The notes below the pieces were generated by a model. The model had not been told where the DNA came from, did not search any database, and worked only from the letters and a program-made list of their open reading frames with translations. From NCBI GenBank assembly GCA_002841495.1, contig PGZV01000011.1, positions 1 through 64,000 of the forward strand: a DNA stretch of 64,000 nt, read 5' to 3'. A program made the position numbers and the translations under genes. The stretch comes from Firmicutes bacterium HGW-Firmicutes-2. GTDB lineage: Bacteria > Bacillota > Clostridia > Lachnospirales > Vallitaleaceae. Below, piece after piece: positions 16,438 through 25,483 of the stretch; within the stretch, counting starts at the first letter, position 1; every line of letters begins with the position of its first letter.

Positions 16438-16800
16438 ATGATTAAAATAGCAGTAGCAAGTGAAAATGAAATGGTGACTGAGCATTTTGGACATTGTGTA
16501 AACTTCAATATATTTGAGTCTGAAAATGACAGGATTGTAAAGAGCGAATCCATAGAAAATCCCGGACATAGGCCAGGATTTCTGCCGAATTTCCTGAATG
16601 ACATGGGCGTGAATGTTATTATTTCTGGTGGTATGGGCGGTGGCGCCATTGATATTTTTAATGAAAAAGGAATCGAAGTCATTGTTGGCGCGCGTGGATA
16701 TGCGAAAGCTGCTGCAGAAGCCTATTTGGCAGGAACGTTAGAATCCACAGGTTCTGTTTGTCATGAGCATCAACATCACGATGAATGCGAAACTCTTTGA
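16438..16800 (+). CDS. Second NifX/NifB-type protein with His-rich tail
   Basis: A 120-residue NifX-like protein. The start at 16438 follows GGAGGA and gives MIKIAVASENEMVTEHFGHC; the longer frame from 16369 would overlap the previous gene without a ribosome site. HFGHC (the usual HFG motif), NPGHRPGFLPNFLNDMGVN and GGMGGGAIDIF are typical of this fold. The C-terminus CHEHQHHDEC could bind metal. It closes the DUF134-NifX-ATPase-ATPase-NifX cluster; a terminator follows. Confidence 0.87.
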   Translation: MIKIAVASENEMVTEHFGHCVNFNIFESENDRIVKSESIENPGHRPGFLPNFLNDMGVNVIISGGMGGGAIDIFNEKGIEVIVGARGYAKAAAEAYLAGTLESTGSVCHEHQHHDECETL

Positions 16801-16825
16801 ATAGGATATAAATAGCATAATTAAT

Positions 16826-16868
16826 AAAAAAGCTCTTGAGTATCCCAGTCGATACAAAGGAGCTTTTT
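16826..16868 (+). terminator. Terminator of the NifX/MinD cluster
   Basis: AAAAAAGCTC pairs with GAGCTTTTT, and an inner GTATC/GATAC stem extends it. The run of T completes the signal, about 25 bases after the last stop. Confidence 0.8.
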
Positions 16869-16892
16869 AATTGATTCTATATAAAAAAAATA

Positions 16893-16921
16893 TTGACTCA
16901 TTAGGTAATGAGTGATACTAT
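16893..16921 (+). promoter_or_regulatory. Promoter of the PadR operon
   Basis: TTGACT (16893-16898), a 17-bp spacer and TACTAT (16916-16921). AGTGATACTA overlapping the -10 at 16911 recurs at 16950. Confidence 0.6.
16896..16913. promoter_or_regulatory. Probable PadR operator
   Basis: ACTCATTA-GG-TAATGAGT is a perfect 8-2-8 palindrome between -35 and -10, so binding would block the promoter. The first downstream gene encodes PadR, which fits autoregulation. Confidence 0.6.
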
Positions 16922-16979
16922 ATAGCAGTAATAAGTGATGCAGAATACAAGTGATACTAAATAGTGAAGGGGTGTTTTT

Positions 16980-17303
16980 TTGGAGAATATTACTGAAATG
17001 CTAAAAGGTGTACTGGAAGGTTGCGTCCTTGATATCATCAACCAAGATGAAACATACGGTTATGAGATTACACGGAGGCTGAATGCTCTCGGATTTTCGG
17101 ATGTTGTGGATGGGACAGTCTATACCATATTGGTGCGACTGGAGAAGAATAAACTGGTAGACATAGAAAAAAAACCATCGGATATGGGACCACCACGAAA
17201 GTTTTTTAAGCTCAACGACGCAGGGCGTGAACAACTGATGAGATTCTGGGAAAGATGGGAATTTGTATCATCAAAAATGAATGAGTTAAAGGAGATGAAA
17301 TAA
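16980..17303 (+). CDS. PadR-family repressor
   Basis: A 107-residue PadR regulator starting at TTG behind AAGGGGTG. The winged helix is GYEITRRLNALGFSDVVDGT, then YTILVRLEKNKLVDIEKKPS, with GPPRKFFKLNDAGREQLMRF and a short C-terminal dimerisation helix. This is the short (PadR-s2) type. Genes of this type often sit with DUF1048 genes, as here; the next gene starts within the stop codon (TAATG). Confidence 0.88.
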   Translation: MENITEMLKGVLEGCVLDIINQDETYGYEITRRLNALGFSDVVDGTVYTILVRLEKNKLVDIEKKPSDMGPPRKFFKLNDAGREQLMRFWERWEFVSSKMNELKEMK

Positions 17304-17650
17304 TGAATTTTTGGGATAAAATTACGGGAAACGACATGAAAAAAGAATTGAAAACTTTTGAATTGCGGGCTAAAAAACTACCGGCTGACTACCAAATGGC
17401 TTGGGAAAAAATCAAGAACCATTTTTGGCCACACTCAGATTTTTCAGGTCGTAATCTTATGTCAATTCTGGATGGTGTGCTTAATCTTCTTGAAGAAACA
17501 TCGCATGATGGTCTAAGTGCACATGAGGTTTTAGGTGACGATATTGAAGGTTTCTGTTTAGCACTTATAAACGAAGAAGGGTCAAATTCTTTTCGCAACA
17601 CATGGCGCAAGCAACTTAACAATACGATTGCTAAAAAGTTAAGTAAATAG
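17303..17650 (+). CDS. DUF1048 protein (first copy)
   Basis: A 115-residue mostly helical protein of the DUF1048 group. Its start overlaps the PadR stop by one base. It has the family layout: N-terminal basic helix, KKLPADYQMAWEKIKNHFWP, a central region ending EVLGDDIEGFCLALINEEG, and a basic tail. No signal peptide or membrane span. Function is unknown; the fixed link with PadR suggests a shared stress or drug response. Confidence 0.8.
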   Translation: MNFWDKITGNDMKKELKTFELRAKKLPADYQMAWEKIKNHFWPHSDFSGRNLMSILDGVLNLLEETSHDGLSAHEVLGDDIEGFCLALINEEGSNSFRNTWRKQLNNTIAKKLSK

Positions 17651-17659
17651 GAGGCAAAA

Positions 17660-17998
17660 ATGAATATAAAAGCGATAATCGAAGGCAAGAAAGAGTGGCG
17701 TGCCCACATGGCTCGTGTAAAAGCACTACCCAATGACTATCAGATTGTATATGAAGAGATTCAAAAATATCTCTATAAGGTCGGCCCAATAGAACTAACA
17801 GAAGGAATAGGACTTCTTTCGGGGATTGTTGATCTTTTTGAAGAGGGCGCTACAAGGGGAAAAGGTGTACTTGATGTGACGGGTAGTAATGTAGCGGATT
17901 TCTGTGATGACTTAATCAAAGATTCTAAAACATACTTAGATCAAGCGTCGATCAATCAAAAGGTGAGCAAGGCCATAAAAAAAGCAACTGATAAATAA
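17660..17998 (+). CDS. DUF1048 protein (second copy)
   Basis: A 112-residue paralogue of the preceding gene, nine bases after it behind AGGAGG. It shares MNIKAIIEGKKEWRAHMARV, VKALPNDYQIVYEEIQKYLY, LLSGIVDLFEEGATRGKGVL and VTGSNVADFCDDLIKDSKT with the family. Function is unknown. The two copies differ considerably, pointing to an old duplication. Confidence 0.82.
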   Translation: MNIKAIIEGKKEWRAHMARVKALPNDYQIVYEEIQKYLYKVGPIELTEGIGLLSGIVDLFEEGATRGKGVLDVTGSNVADFCDDLIKDSKTYLDQASINQKVSKAIKKATDK

Positions 17999-18078
17999 CT
18001 TTTAATCTTTGAATATTGGTTATATGAATACAGATAGGCATTGATAGGTATTGATAAAACAATCAATCGTCTTCAGGA

Positions 18079-18107
18079 TTGTCAAAAATATTAATTAATG
18101 ATAAAAT
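18079..18107 (+). promoter_or_regulatory. Promoter of yebC
   Basis: TTGTCA (18079-18084), a 17-bp spacer and TAAAAT (18102-18107), about 60 bases before the ATG. Confidence 0.5.
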
Positions 18108-18167
18108 AGCCTGAGACAAGTTGTTTGAATCAATATCAAAAAATAGGAATGAAGGAGCAATACCCAT

Positions 18168-18893
18168 ATGTCTGGACATTCAAAGTTTGCCAATATTAAG
18201 CATAGAAAAGAAAAAAATGACGCTCAAAAAGGCAAGATTTTTACAAAATTAGGTAGGGAAATTATGGTTGCCGTAAAACATGGTGGTGCAGATCCTGAGA
18301 ACAATACAAGACTCAAGGAAATCATCAATAAAGCCAAAGCCAATAATATGCCAAACGATACCATATCCAGGAGTGTGAAAAAAGCATCCGGAGAAGCAGG
18401 AGATGTTAACTATGAGAACATCACTTATGAAGGTTATGGACCGGGTGGTGTGGCGGTTATGGTGGTTTGCTTGACGGACAATAAAAATCGAACGGCTGCC
18501 AATGTACGACATGCCTTATCTAAATATGGTGGTAATTTGGGAACAACCGGTTGTGTCTCTTTTATGTTTGAGAAAAAGGGACAGATCATCATTGAAAAAT
18601 CGGATGATATTGATGAAGATGAGTTGATGATGGCGGCAATAGAAGCTGGTGCAGAAGATATGAATACAGAAGAGGAAGGCTATGAGATTCTTATCGAGCC
18701 GGAAGTATTTAATCAAGTACATGATACTTTGTCAGACCTAGGTTATAAATTCTTATCAGCCGAAGTCACCATGATGCCATCAACCATGACAGAACTTAGT
18801 GGCGACGAAGAACTAAAAGGCATTGAAAAAATGTTGGACCAGTTAGAAGAAGATGATGACGTTCAAGATGTGTACACCAACTGGGACCGTTAA
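18168..18893 (+). CDS. yebC: YebC/PmpR-family protein (TACO1-like)
   Basis: A 241-residue YebC protein, full length. The N-terminal signature [20 protein letters not shown], then [12 protein letters not shown], and the central [20 protein letters not shown] are diagnostic; the acidic C-terminus VQDVYTNWD is conserved. Family members act as DNA-binding regulators in some bacteria and, more recently, as ribosome-associated factors easing translation of proline stretches. GAAGGAG lies upstream. A repeat element begins directly after its stop. Confidence 0.95.
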   Translation: MSGHSKFANIKHRKEKNDAQKGKIFTKLGREIMVAVKHGGADPENNTRLKEIINKAKANNMPNDTISRSVKKASGEAGDVNYENITYEGYGPGGVAVMVVCLTDNKNRTAANVRHALSKYGGNLGTTGCVSFMFEKKGQIIIEKSDDIDEDELMMAAIEAGAEDMNTEEEGYEILIEPEVFNQVHDTLSDLGYKFLSAEVTMMPSTMTELSGDEELKGIEKMLDQLEEDDDVQDVYTNWDR

Positions 18894-18929
18894 TAAGGTT
18901 AGAGTGTCAGAACTATATAGTTGAACTTC
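18894..18929 (+). repeat. Partial copy of the palindromic repeat family
   Basis: TAAGGTTAGAGTGTCAGAAC, then TATATAGTTGAACTT, matches the left end of the full element at 62377-62499. Similarity stops after about 36 bases. It begins at the base after the yebC stop. Confidence 0.6.
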
Positions 18930-19142
18930 AACCAATAAGTGAGCAATGAGGCTTTCTTGATAAAAACTTTATGTTTTTCGGGATTGCCTTATTCTTTGTA
19001 CTCAAGGAAAGTCTATGTTATGTTAATGTGTTGGTTTCGCCTCTTTGTTCTACAAAATATGGTTGGAAGCCAACTTTTATGATAAAATAAATATGCAAAA
19101 GTAATCAATATCATGTATCACGATACCGGAAAAGAGGTTGTT

Positions 19143-21095
19143 ATGTCAGAGATTAAACGTATGAAGGAATTGGTGGCATTATTGTCCCAAGCTTCCAAAG
19201 CTTATTATCAAGAAAACCGTGAAATCATGTCCAACCTTGAGTATGATCAACTATACGATGAACTCATAGCACTTGAAGAAAAAAACGGGCTTGTTTTAAC
19301 AGGCAGTCCAACCAGACAGGTGGGTTATGAGATTGTTGGCGCCCTCCCCAAAGAAGCCCACAATTCCAAGATGCTATCTTTAGATAAGACCAAAAGTCGA
19401 GAAGATCTATTAACTTGGCTAGGTGAGAACAAGGGTCTGTTATCATGGAAACTAGATGGCTTAACCCTCGTTTTAACCTATGAAGACGGGGTTCTGACCA
19501 AAGGTGTTACAAGAGGAAACGGTACCATTGGTGAAGTCATAACCAATAATGTACGCGTTTTTGACAATGTGCCTATAAAAATAAATCAAAATGGTACTTT
19601 GGTTGTAAGAGGAGAAGCGGTCATTAAATATTCTGATTTTGAAAATATTAATGCCTTGTTAAACGAAGAAGAACAATATAAGAATCCCAGAAACTTATGT
19701 AGTGGTACGGTAAGACAATTAAACAACGCAATTACCGCCAGCCGACATGTCAACTTTTTTGCTTTTCAGCTGGTAAGTGGTGAGGGCTTAAAGTGGGATT
19801 CTAAGTCAGAACAACTGAATTGGCTTGGGAATTTGGGTTTTGATGTGGTGCCCTTCAAAGAAGTTGAGGCTCATAATCTATTAGCAGAACTGGATGTTTT
19901 TGAAAAAGAAATTATGGATAATGACTTCGCATCAGATGGCCTTGTCTTAACCTTTGATTCAAGGGCTTATTCTGAAAGCCTTGGTGTAACGTCCAAATTC
20001 CCCAGACATTCCATAGCTTTTAAGTGGCAAGACGAGATCAAAGAAACCCATTTAAAGGGTGTTGAATGGCGCGCTTCAAGAACCGGACTCATTAATCCTA
20101 TTGCTTTATTTGAGCCGGTGGAGCTTGAAGGTACAACTGTGAGCAGAGCAAGCCTTCATAATGTGAGCATCCTAAAGCAACTTGAGTTAGGCGAAGGTGA
20201 CATCATAAAAGTCTATAAAGCCAATATGATCATTCCTCAAGTTGCAGGTAATCTAACCAGAAGCAATACACTTGAGATTCCTAAGGAATGCCCGATCTGT
20301 AAACACCAAACTGAGATCAAAAAAGTTTATGATGTAGAGGTTCTGTACTGTAATAATATGGCATGTGGTGCTAAGAAAATCAAAGCTTTTGCCCATTTTG
20401 TCAGTCGTGACGCCATGAACATAGACGGATTAAGTGAAGCCAGCATTGAGAAATTGGTAGAAATGGGCTTGATCAATGCGTTGTCAGATTTATTTGAACT
20501 TGAACAGCATAAGGATTTGATTGTGAATATGGAAGGCTTTGGTGAAAAATCGTATGAGAATCTCATTGCAGCCATACTAACTTCTAAAAAAGTTAAGCTG
20601 GAAAATCTTATCTATGCTCTAGGTATTCCCAATGTTGGCTTAAACAATGCCAGATTGCTTTCCAGATATTTTGATCATAATTTTGAAAAAATCATAGAAG
20701 CAGATATGGAGACCTTGGCAAACATTGAAGGTTTTGGTGAAATCATAGCCAAATCCTTATACGATTATTTTCATAGTCCAAGCAATATAAACGCTATAAA
20801 TGCTTTGTTAAACCATATTGAGATTGAAGAAATAGAAGAAAATAATAGAGAACAAATTTTAAAAGATAAAATATTTGTCATAACAGGTAATCTAGAAACT
20901 TATATTAATAGAAATGCACTCAAAGATGAGATAGAAGCCCTAGGTGGTAAGGTGACAGGCAGTGTGACAGGAAAAACGACTTATTTGATTAATAACGATG
21001 TCACTTCAACATCCGGTAAGAATAAAAAAGCCAAAGAGCTAGGTGTATCCATCATTAATGAGATGGATTATAAAAAACTAATAAAAGAAATATGA
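19143..21095 (+). CDS. ligA: NAD-dependent DNA ligase
   Basis: Seals nicks in DNA using NAD+. The start at 19143 follows AGAGGTTG; a longer frame begins at 19113. About 650 residues. Lysine 103 in WKLDG is the adenylated residue. RGEAVIKYSDF, then NPRNLCSGTVRQLN and FASDGLVLTFDS, are nucleotidyltransferase motifs. A four-Cys zinc finger (CPIC, then YCNNMACG) precedes the helix-hairpin-helix region (GFGEKSYENL, ALGIPNVGLNNARLL, IEGFGEIIAKSL) and the C-terminal BRCT domain (FVITGNLETYINRNALKDEI). All domains of a bacterial LigA are present. Its last two codons and stop lie inside a 45-bp repeat. Confidence 0.93.
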   Translation: MSEIKRMKELVALLSQASKAYYQENREIMSNLEYDQLYDELIALEEKNGLVLTGSPTRQVGYEIVGALPKEAHNSKMLSLDKTKSREDLLTWLGENKGLLSWKLDGLTLVLTYEDGVLTKGVTRGNGTIGEVITNNVRVFDNVPIKINQNGTLVVRGEAVIKYSDFENINALLNEEEQYKNPRNLCSGTVRQLNNAITASRHVNFFAFQLVSGEGLKWDSKSEQLNWLGNLGFDVVPFKEVEAHNLLAELDVFEKEIMDNDFASDGLVLTFDSRAYSESLGVTSKFPRHSIAFKWQDEIKETHLKGVEWRASRTGLINPIALFEPVELEGTTVSRASLHNVSILKQLELGEGDIIKVYKANMIIPQVAGNLTRSNTLEIPKECPICKHQTEIKKVYDVEVLYCNNMACGAKKIKAFAHFVSRDAMNIDGLSEASIEKLVEMGLINALSDLFELEQHKDLIVNMEGFGEKSYENLIAAILTSKKVKLENLIYALGIPNVGLNNARLLSRYFDHNFEKIIEADMETLANIEGFGEIIAKSLYDYFHSPSNINAINALLNHIEIEEIEENNREQILKDKIFVITGNLETYINRNALKDEIEALGGKVTGSVTGKTTYLINNDVTSTSGKNKKAKELGVSIINEMDYKKLIKEI

Positions 21096-21130
21096 GCAGA
21101 GCTCATAACGAAACGAAGCTTCTTTTCTTG
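21086..21130 (+). repeat. 45-bp repeat, left copy (inverted partner at 24503)
   Basis: This sequence is 44/45 identical to the reverse complement of 24503-24547; the one difference is at 21113. It contains two hairpins in a row: ATGAGC-AGA-GCTCAT and a second around GAAGCTTC. The copy starts within the last codons of ligA. Confidence 0.85.
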
Positions 21131-21277
21131 CTCTAAACCGCAAGAAATGGTAGAATAAACGATATCTGACTCTGCATTAGATTAAAGGGTTAAACTGTTG
21201 TTCAGTAATAAAAGCAATAGTATTAAGAAAAAATAGAGAACAAATTAGAGAAGAAATTAGGACTTGGAGGTTATGCG

Positions 21278-21565
21278 ATGAAGATTACCAGAGAAGAAGT
21301 TGAGCATGTGGCCCATTTGGCACGTCTTAATCTTACAGAAGATGAAAAAATTCAAATGACAAAGGATATGGAAGCTATTATTGGCTTTGCAGATCAAATT
21401 AATGCTCTAGAGATTGGGGATGTCATACCCACAGCTCATGTTATTCCAATCAATAATGTATTTAGGGATGATGTGGCCAGACCTTCAATGGACCGAGAAA
21501 AATTACTTCGTAACGCACCCAACCAGGAAAACGGGTGCTTTAGTGTACCAAAAGTTGTAGAATAG
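21278..21565 (+). CDS. gatC: Asp/Glu-tRNA amidotransferase subunit C
   Basis: A 95-residue GatC, the linker subunit of the GatCAB complex that turns Glu-tRNA(Gln) and Asp-tRNA(Asn) into the amidated forms. The N-terminus [20 protein letters not shown] and the conserved VRDDV-like end ([20 protein letters not shown]) are typical. TTGGAGG lies eight bases before ATG. First gene of gatCAB; ten bases to gatA. Confidence 0.93.
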   Translation: MKITREEVEHVAHLARLNLTEDEKIQMTKDMEAIIGFADQINALEIGDVIPTAHVIPINNVFRDDVARPSMDREKLLRNAPNQENGCFSVPKVVE

Positions 21566-21575
21566 GAGGCATATC

Positions 21576-23033
21576 ATGTTATATCAGAAATCAGTCAGTG
21601 CGTTGCAACATATGCTTCAAAACAAAGAAGTCACCAGTGAGGAAGTCACCCAGTCCTATTTAGACAGAATCGAGATGGTGGACAAGAAGGTGGGCGCTTA
21701 TATTACAGTCGCTTCGGAGTCAGCTCTAGCGACCGCCAGAGCTGTGGATGAGAAAAGAAATAAAGGTGAAGTTCTGTCACCTTTTGCCGGGATACCTATT
21801 GGTATCAAAGATAATATGTGTACGGAAGGACTTCGGACCACATGTGCCTCAAAAATGTTAGATAATTTTGTGCCCCCTTTTGATGCCACTATTATTAATA
21901 AAATCAAAGAAAACGATATGATCATCCTAGGCAAGTTGAACATGGATGAGTTTGCTATGGGTTCATCTACAGAAAATTCCGCTTATCATGTGACCAAAAA
22001 CCCATGGGACTTAGAATACGTACCCGGTGGAAGCTCGGGAGGGTCGGCAGCAGCAGTTGCAGCAGAACTTGCACCCTTTACCCTAGGTTCAGATACCGGT
22101 GGCTCCATAAGGCAACCGGCCCACTACTGTGGCGTTGTAGGTATGAAACCAACTTATGGAAGGGTTTCAAGATACGGTTTAATTGCATTTGCATCTTCTT
22201 TGGATCAGATTGGTCCATTAACAAGAGATGTAAGAGATGCAGCACTTGCTCTGAACTTAATCTGTGGCCATGATAGAATGGATTCCAGTTCGGCTTTTAT
22301 GGATACACCGGATTTTACCACTTATTTAGATCAGGACATAAAGGGTATGCGTATTGCTTTGCCTAGAGAATTTATGGGCGAAGGTATTGCAGAAGATGTC
22401 AAAGCCAGTATATTAAGTGCCGTTAAAATCCTAGAGCATATGGGTGCTGTAGTGGATGAAGTACATATGGAAATGACAGAATATGCATTGCCGTCCTATT
22501 ATCTCATCTCCTCTGCAGAAGCGTCCTCCAATCTAGCTAGGTTTGATGGCATTAAATATGGTCACCAGGCTGGGGACTATGATACACTCGTAGAACTATA
22601 TAAACAAAGTAGAGATGAAGGCTTTGGAGCCGAAGTGAAAAGACGAATTATGCTTGGAACTTATGCCTTAAGCTCCGGCTACTATGATGCTTATTATAAG
22701 AAAGCGCAGCAGGTTAGAACCTTGATTAAGAACCAATTTGATCTTCTTTTTGCAGAATATGACCTTGTACTTACCCCGACAGGACCAACAACGGCATTTA
22801 AAATAGGTGCTAAGGTCAATAATCCTATCGAGATGTATCTCAATGATATTTGTACGGTTCCTATTAACATAGCAGGTCTTCCTGCAATATCCTTAAACAG
22901 TGGCTTCGACCGAATGGGATTGCCTATTGGCCTGCAATTGATTGGTAAAGGCTTTGATGAAGGCACAATATTAAAGGTGGCACACGCTTACGAACAGGCA
23001 AGAGTGCTTGATAAAGTAAGACCGGAATTATAG
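21576..23033 (+). CDS. gatA: Glu/Asp-tRNA amidotransferase subunit A
   Basis: A 485-residue amidase subunit. It releases ammonia from glutamine for GatB. The amidase Ser-cisSer-Lys triad is visible: Lys 78 (GIPIGIKDN), Ser 153 in GGSSGGS and nucleophile Ser 177 in [11 protein letters not shown]. These match the standard positions shifted by one. Length is normal. Behind GGAGG, ten bases after gatC. Confidence 0.95.
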   Translation: MLYQKSVSALQHMLQNKEVTSEEVTQSYLDRIEMVDKKVGAYITVASESALATARAVDEKRNKGEVLSPFAGIPIGIKDNMCTEGLRTTCASKMLDNFVPPFDATIINKIKENDMIILGKLNMDEFAMGSSTENSAYHVTKNPWDLEYVPGGSSGGSAAAVAAELAPFTLGSDTGGSIRQPAHYCGVVGMKPTYGRVSRYGLIAFASSLDQIGPLTRDVRDAALALNLICGHDRMDSSSAFMDTPDFTTYLDQDIKGMRIALPREFMGEGIAEDVKASILSAVKILEHMGAVVDEVHMEMTEYALPSYYLISSAEASSNLARFDGIKYGHQAGDYDTLVELYKQSRDEGFGAEVKRRIMLGTYALSSGYYDAYYKKAQQVRTLIKNQFDLLFAEYDLVLTPTGPTTAFKIGAKVNNPIEMYLNDICTVPINIAGLPAISLNSGFDRMGLPIGLQLIGKGFDEGTILKVAHAYEQARVLDKVRPEL

Positions 23034-23046
23034 GAGGACAGATAGC

Positions 23047-24486
23047 ATGGGATATGAAGATTATGAGATAGTCATGGGTCTAGAAGTTCACTCAGAACTT
23101 AAGACCAATACAAAGATATTTTGCGATTGCAAGAATGAATTCGGTGGTGAACCCAATACCCACTGTTGCCCTATTTGTACAGGGATGCCGGGAACACTAC
23201 CCGTACTAAACGGAAAAGTAGTGGAGTATGCCATTAAAGCAGGTCTTGCAACCAATTGTAAGATTAACCAATTTAGCAAACAGGATAGAAAAAACTATTT
23301 TTATCCGGATCTACCGAAGGCTTATCAAGTCTCTCAGTTTGATTTACCATTATGTTATGAGGGCGAAGTCGAGATTGAAGTTGAAGGTGAGATTAGGAAA
23401 ATCGGGATCACAAGAATTCATATAGAAGAAGATGCCGGAAAGCTCAATCATGAGATTGGCGGCACCTTGGTGGATTATAACCGTTGTGGCATTCCTTTAA
23501 TTGAGATTGTATCAGAACCGGACTTTAGATCACCGGTTGAAGTGGGCATATATATGGAAAAGCTTAGAACCATTCTACTTTATGCGGATGTATCTGATTG
23601 TAAAATGAATGAGGGTTCACTAAGATGTGACGTGAATCTCTCCGTTCGTAAAAAAGGTGAGAAAACACTGGGCACAAGAACAGAGATGAAGAACATCAAC
23701 TCCTTTAGTTTTGCTGTAAAGGCTGCTGAGTACGAAGCCAAACGACAAATCAAAGTTCTGGAATCCGGAGGTACAATTATTCAGGAAACCAGACGTTGGG
23801 ATGAAGCAAAAGGCGTAACCATCTCCATGCGTACGAAAGAAGAAGCCCATGATTACAGATATTTCCCTGAACCGGATTTGATGCCGATTATTACTACCGA
23901 TGAACAGATTCTTAACTGGAAAGCATCACTTCCTATTATGCCGGATGTAAGAAAAGCAAATTATATAAATGATTACGAACTGGGAAGCAAAGAGGCGTCT
24001 ATTCTAGTAGCATCTAGAAAAATAGCGGATTTCTTTGAAGCCGGCGCCAGTTGCTCGAAAAATCCAAAAGCGGTTGCCAATTGGATCATATCTGAAGTGT
24101 ACAGTCGTTTAAATGAAGATGAAAAAGAACAAGGTCCTATGCCCATTAAGGGAGAAGACCTTGGTAACTTGGTCAATCTGATTGAAGAAGGTACAATCAG
24201 TGGTAAGATGGCAAAGACAGTTTTTGAAAAGATGTGGCAAACCGGTAAATCTCCGGTAACCATTGTTGATGAAGAAGGTTTGAAGCAAAACAGTGATGAA
24301 GACGCTCTAAGAACCATCGCTACAGATGTATTAAATAGCAATGCTAAAATCGTTGCTGATTATTTGGGTGGCAAAGAAGCTGCTATTCAGTCACTTATGG
24401 GACAAATGATGAAAGCCACTAAAGGAAAGGCCAACCCTAAGATGGTTATTGACCTATTAAAAGAATTACTTGAAGCAATGAGGTAA
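23047..24486 (+). CDS. gatB: Asp/Glu-tRNA amidotransferase subunit B
   Basis: A 479-residue GatB. It phosphorylates the tRNA-bound Glu or Asp and amidates it using ammonia from GatA. The conserved start YEIVMGLEVHSELKTNTKIF, the zinc-site cysteines (FCDCKNEFGGEPNTHCCPIC), and RIHIEEDAGKLNHE, then DYNRCGIPLIEIVSEPDF, are intact, followed by the C-terminal YqeY-like tRNA-binding domain. GGAGGA lies before the ATG. Last gene of the operon. Confidence 0.95.
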   Translation: MGYEDYEIVMGLEVHSELKTNTKIFCDCKNEFGGEPNTHCCPICTGMPGTLPVLNGKVVEYAIKAGLATNCKINQFSKQDRKNYFYPDLPKAYQVSQFDLPLCYEGEVEIEVEGEIRKIGITRIHIEEDAGKLNHEIGGTLVDYNRCGIPLIEIVSEPDFRSPVEVGIYMEKLRTILLYADVSDCKMNEGSLRCDVNLSVRKKGEKTLGTRTEMKNINSFSFAVKAAEYEAKRQIKVLESGGTIIQETRRWDEAKGVTISMRTKEEAHDYRYFPEPDLMPIITTDEQILNWKASLPIMPDVRKANYINDYELGSKEASILVASRKIADFFEAGASCSKNPKAVANWIISEVYSRLNEDEKEQGPMPIKGEDLGNLVNLIEEGTISGKMAKTVFEKMWQTGKSPVTIVDEEGLKQNSDEDALRTIATDVLNSNAKIVADYLGGKEAAIQSLMGQMMKATKGKANPKMVIDLLKELLEAMR

Positions 24487-24502
24487 ATAATAGTTGGTAA
24501 TA

Positions 24503-24547
24503 CAAGAAAAGAAGCTTCGCTTCGTTATGAGCTCTGCTCATATTTCT
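24503..24547 (-). repeat. 45-bp repeat, right copy in inverted orientation
   Basis: Reverse complement of 21086-21130 with one mismatch. It begins 17 bases after gatB and so, with its partner, brackets gatCAB. Confidence 0.85.
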
Positions 24548-24631
24548 GAACGGTTCGAAAGGAAAGGTCTCTGGCGTATTCTGCCACGCTTCTAGGCTGA
24601 ATACTATAATATGACTTTCCTAAAGAAAAAT

Positions 24632-24676
24632 AAAGAGGTGGACATTCACAAAGATATCGTGAATGTCCACCTCTTT
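24632..24676. terminator. Bidirectional terminator between gatB and fetB
   Basis: AAAGAGGTGGACATTCAC pairs perfectly with its complement over 18 bp with a 9-base loop. A-rich and T-rich flanks allow use in both directions by these convergent genes. Confidence 0.85.
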
Positions 24677-24706
24677 AAATGTCGCCTGAATCTAGAATCT
24701 AAGAAT

Positions 24707-25483
24707 CTAGGAATTGCCTATAACATGAGGCTTTAGGCGGTCGTAATCATCAAAAGCCCTTGATCGTGTAAGATAGATAGCTAAGACAGCTGTCAGATAC
24801 CGTGTGGTGAAGATGGCGATCATGATGGCGATCTGATATTTAATGGCTGTAATGGGTATGGAGCCACCTAGAATCTGTCCGGTCATCATGCCGGGTAAAG
24901 AAACCAAGCCAATGGTCTCAATTGAAGCAATGGTGGGTGATATTGAGCTTTTTAGAGCGTGAACAAAATAAGGTTTTAATGCTTCAGAACGACTGGCAGA
25001 TAGGGAAAGATTGTAGTAATAGGTTTTTTCACCATCTTTAATTTGCTTATAAAAAGTGTTAATAGCAAGAATATTACCACTTAAGCTATTCCCAAGTAGC
25101 ATACCACCAATAGGAATGAGATACTGGGCATCAAAAATATCCGTTAGATCCACTATGAAATAATTAAAAAATAATAATATAAAAAAATGGGGTATAAAAA
25201 CAGCCAACCAGATATGGAAACCAAAGGTTTTAATAGAAAGCTTGGTGGTTTTTAACATAGAGTAGCTGGCAATGGTCATCATTAGAACAACATAGACCAC
25301 ATTTATCCAAGGTGTGTTCATATCAAAAAGCCATTGAAGGACCAAACCAATGAGAGAAAGTTGTAGAATCATTCTAAAAATAGCAATGGCAATCTGACCA
25401 TTCATCTTGATGGCATAATGGAAATTAAAAAGGAAAACAGGTAAAACAAGGAAGAATAACATAAACATATTGGTTGTTTCCAT
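24707..25483 (-). CDS. fetB: FetB-type ABC exporter permease (UPF0014)
   Basis: A 258-residue membrane protein of the UPF0014 (YbbM/FetB) family, about seven spans. Family features include ALKSSISPTIASIETIGLVS and LPGMMTGQILGGSIPITAIK, and the middle PIGGMLLGNSLSGNILAINT. In E. coli FetAB has been linked to iron export and oxidative-stress resistance; the substrate here is assumed by family. Its start overlaps the ATPase stop by one base. Confidence 0.88.
   Translation of the reverse strand: METTNMFMLFFLVLPVFLFNFHYAIKMNGQIAIAIFRMILQLSLIGLVLQWLFDMNTPWINVVYVVLMMTIASYSMLKTTKLSIKTFGFHIWLAVFIPHFFILLFFNYFIVDLTDIFDAQYLIPIGGMLLGNSLSGNILAINTFYKQIKDGEKTYYYNLSLSASRSEALKPYFVHALKSSISPTIASIETIGLVSLPGMMTGQILGGSIPITAIKYQIAIMIAIFTTRYLTAVLAIYLTRSRAFDDYDRLKPHVIGNS

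Noticed and set aside
13934-16800. Nitrogen fixation gene cluster
   Set aside because: Only NifX-fold and MinD-like genes are present; no nifHDK, nifE, nifN or nifB radical SAM gene is visible.
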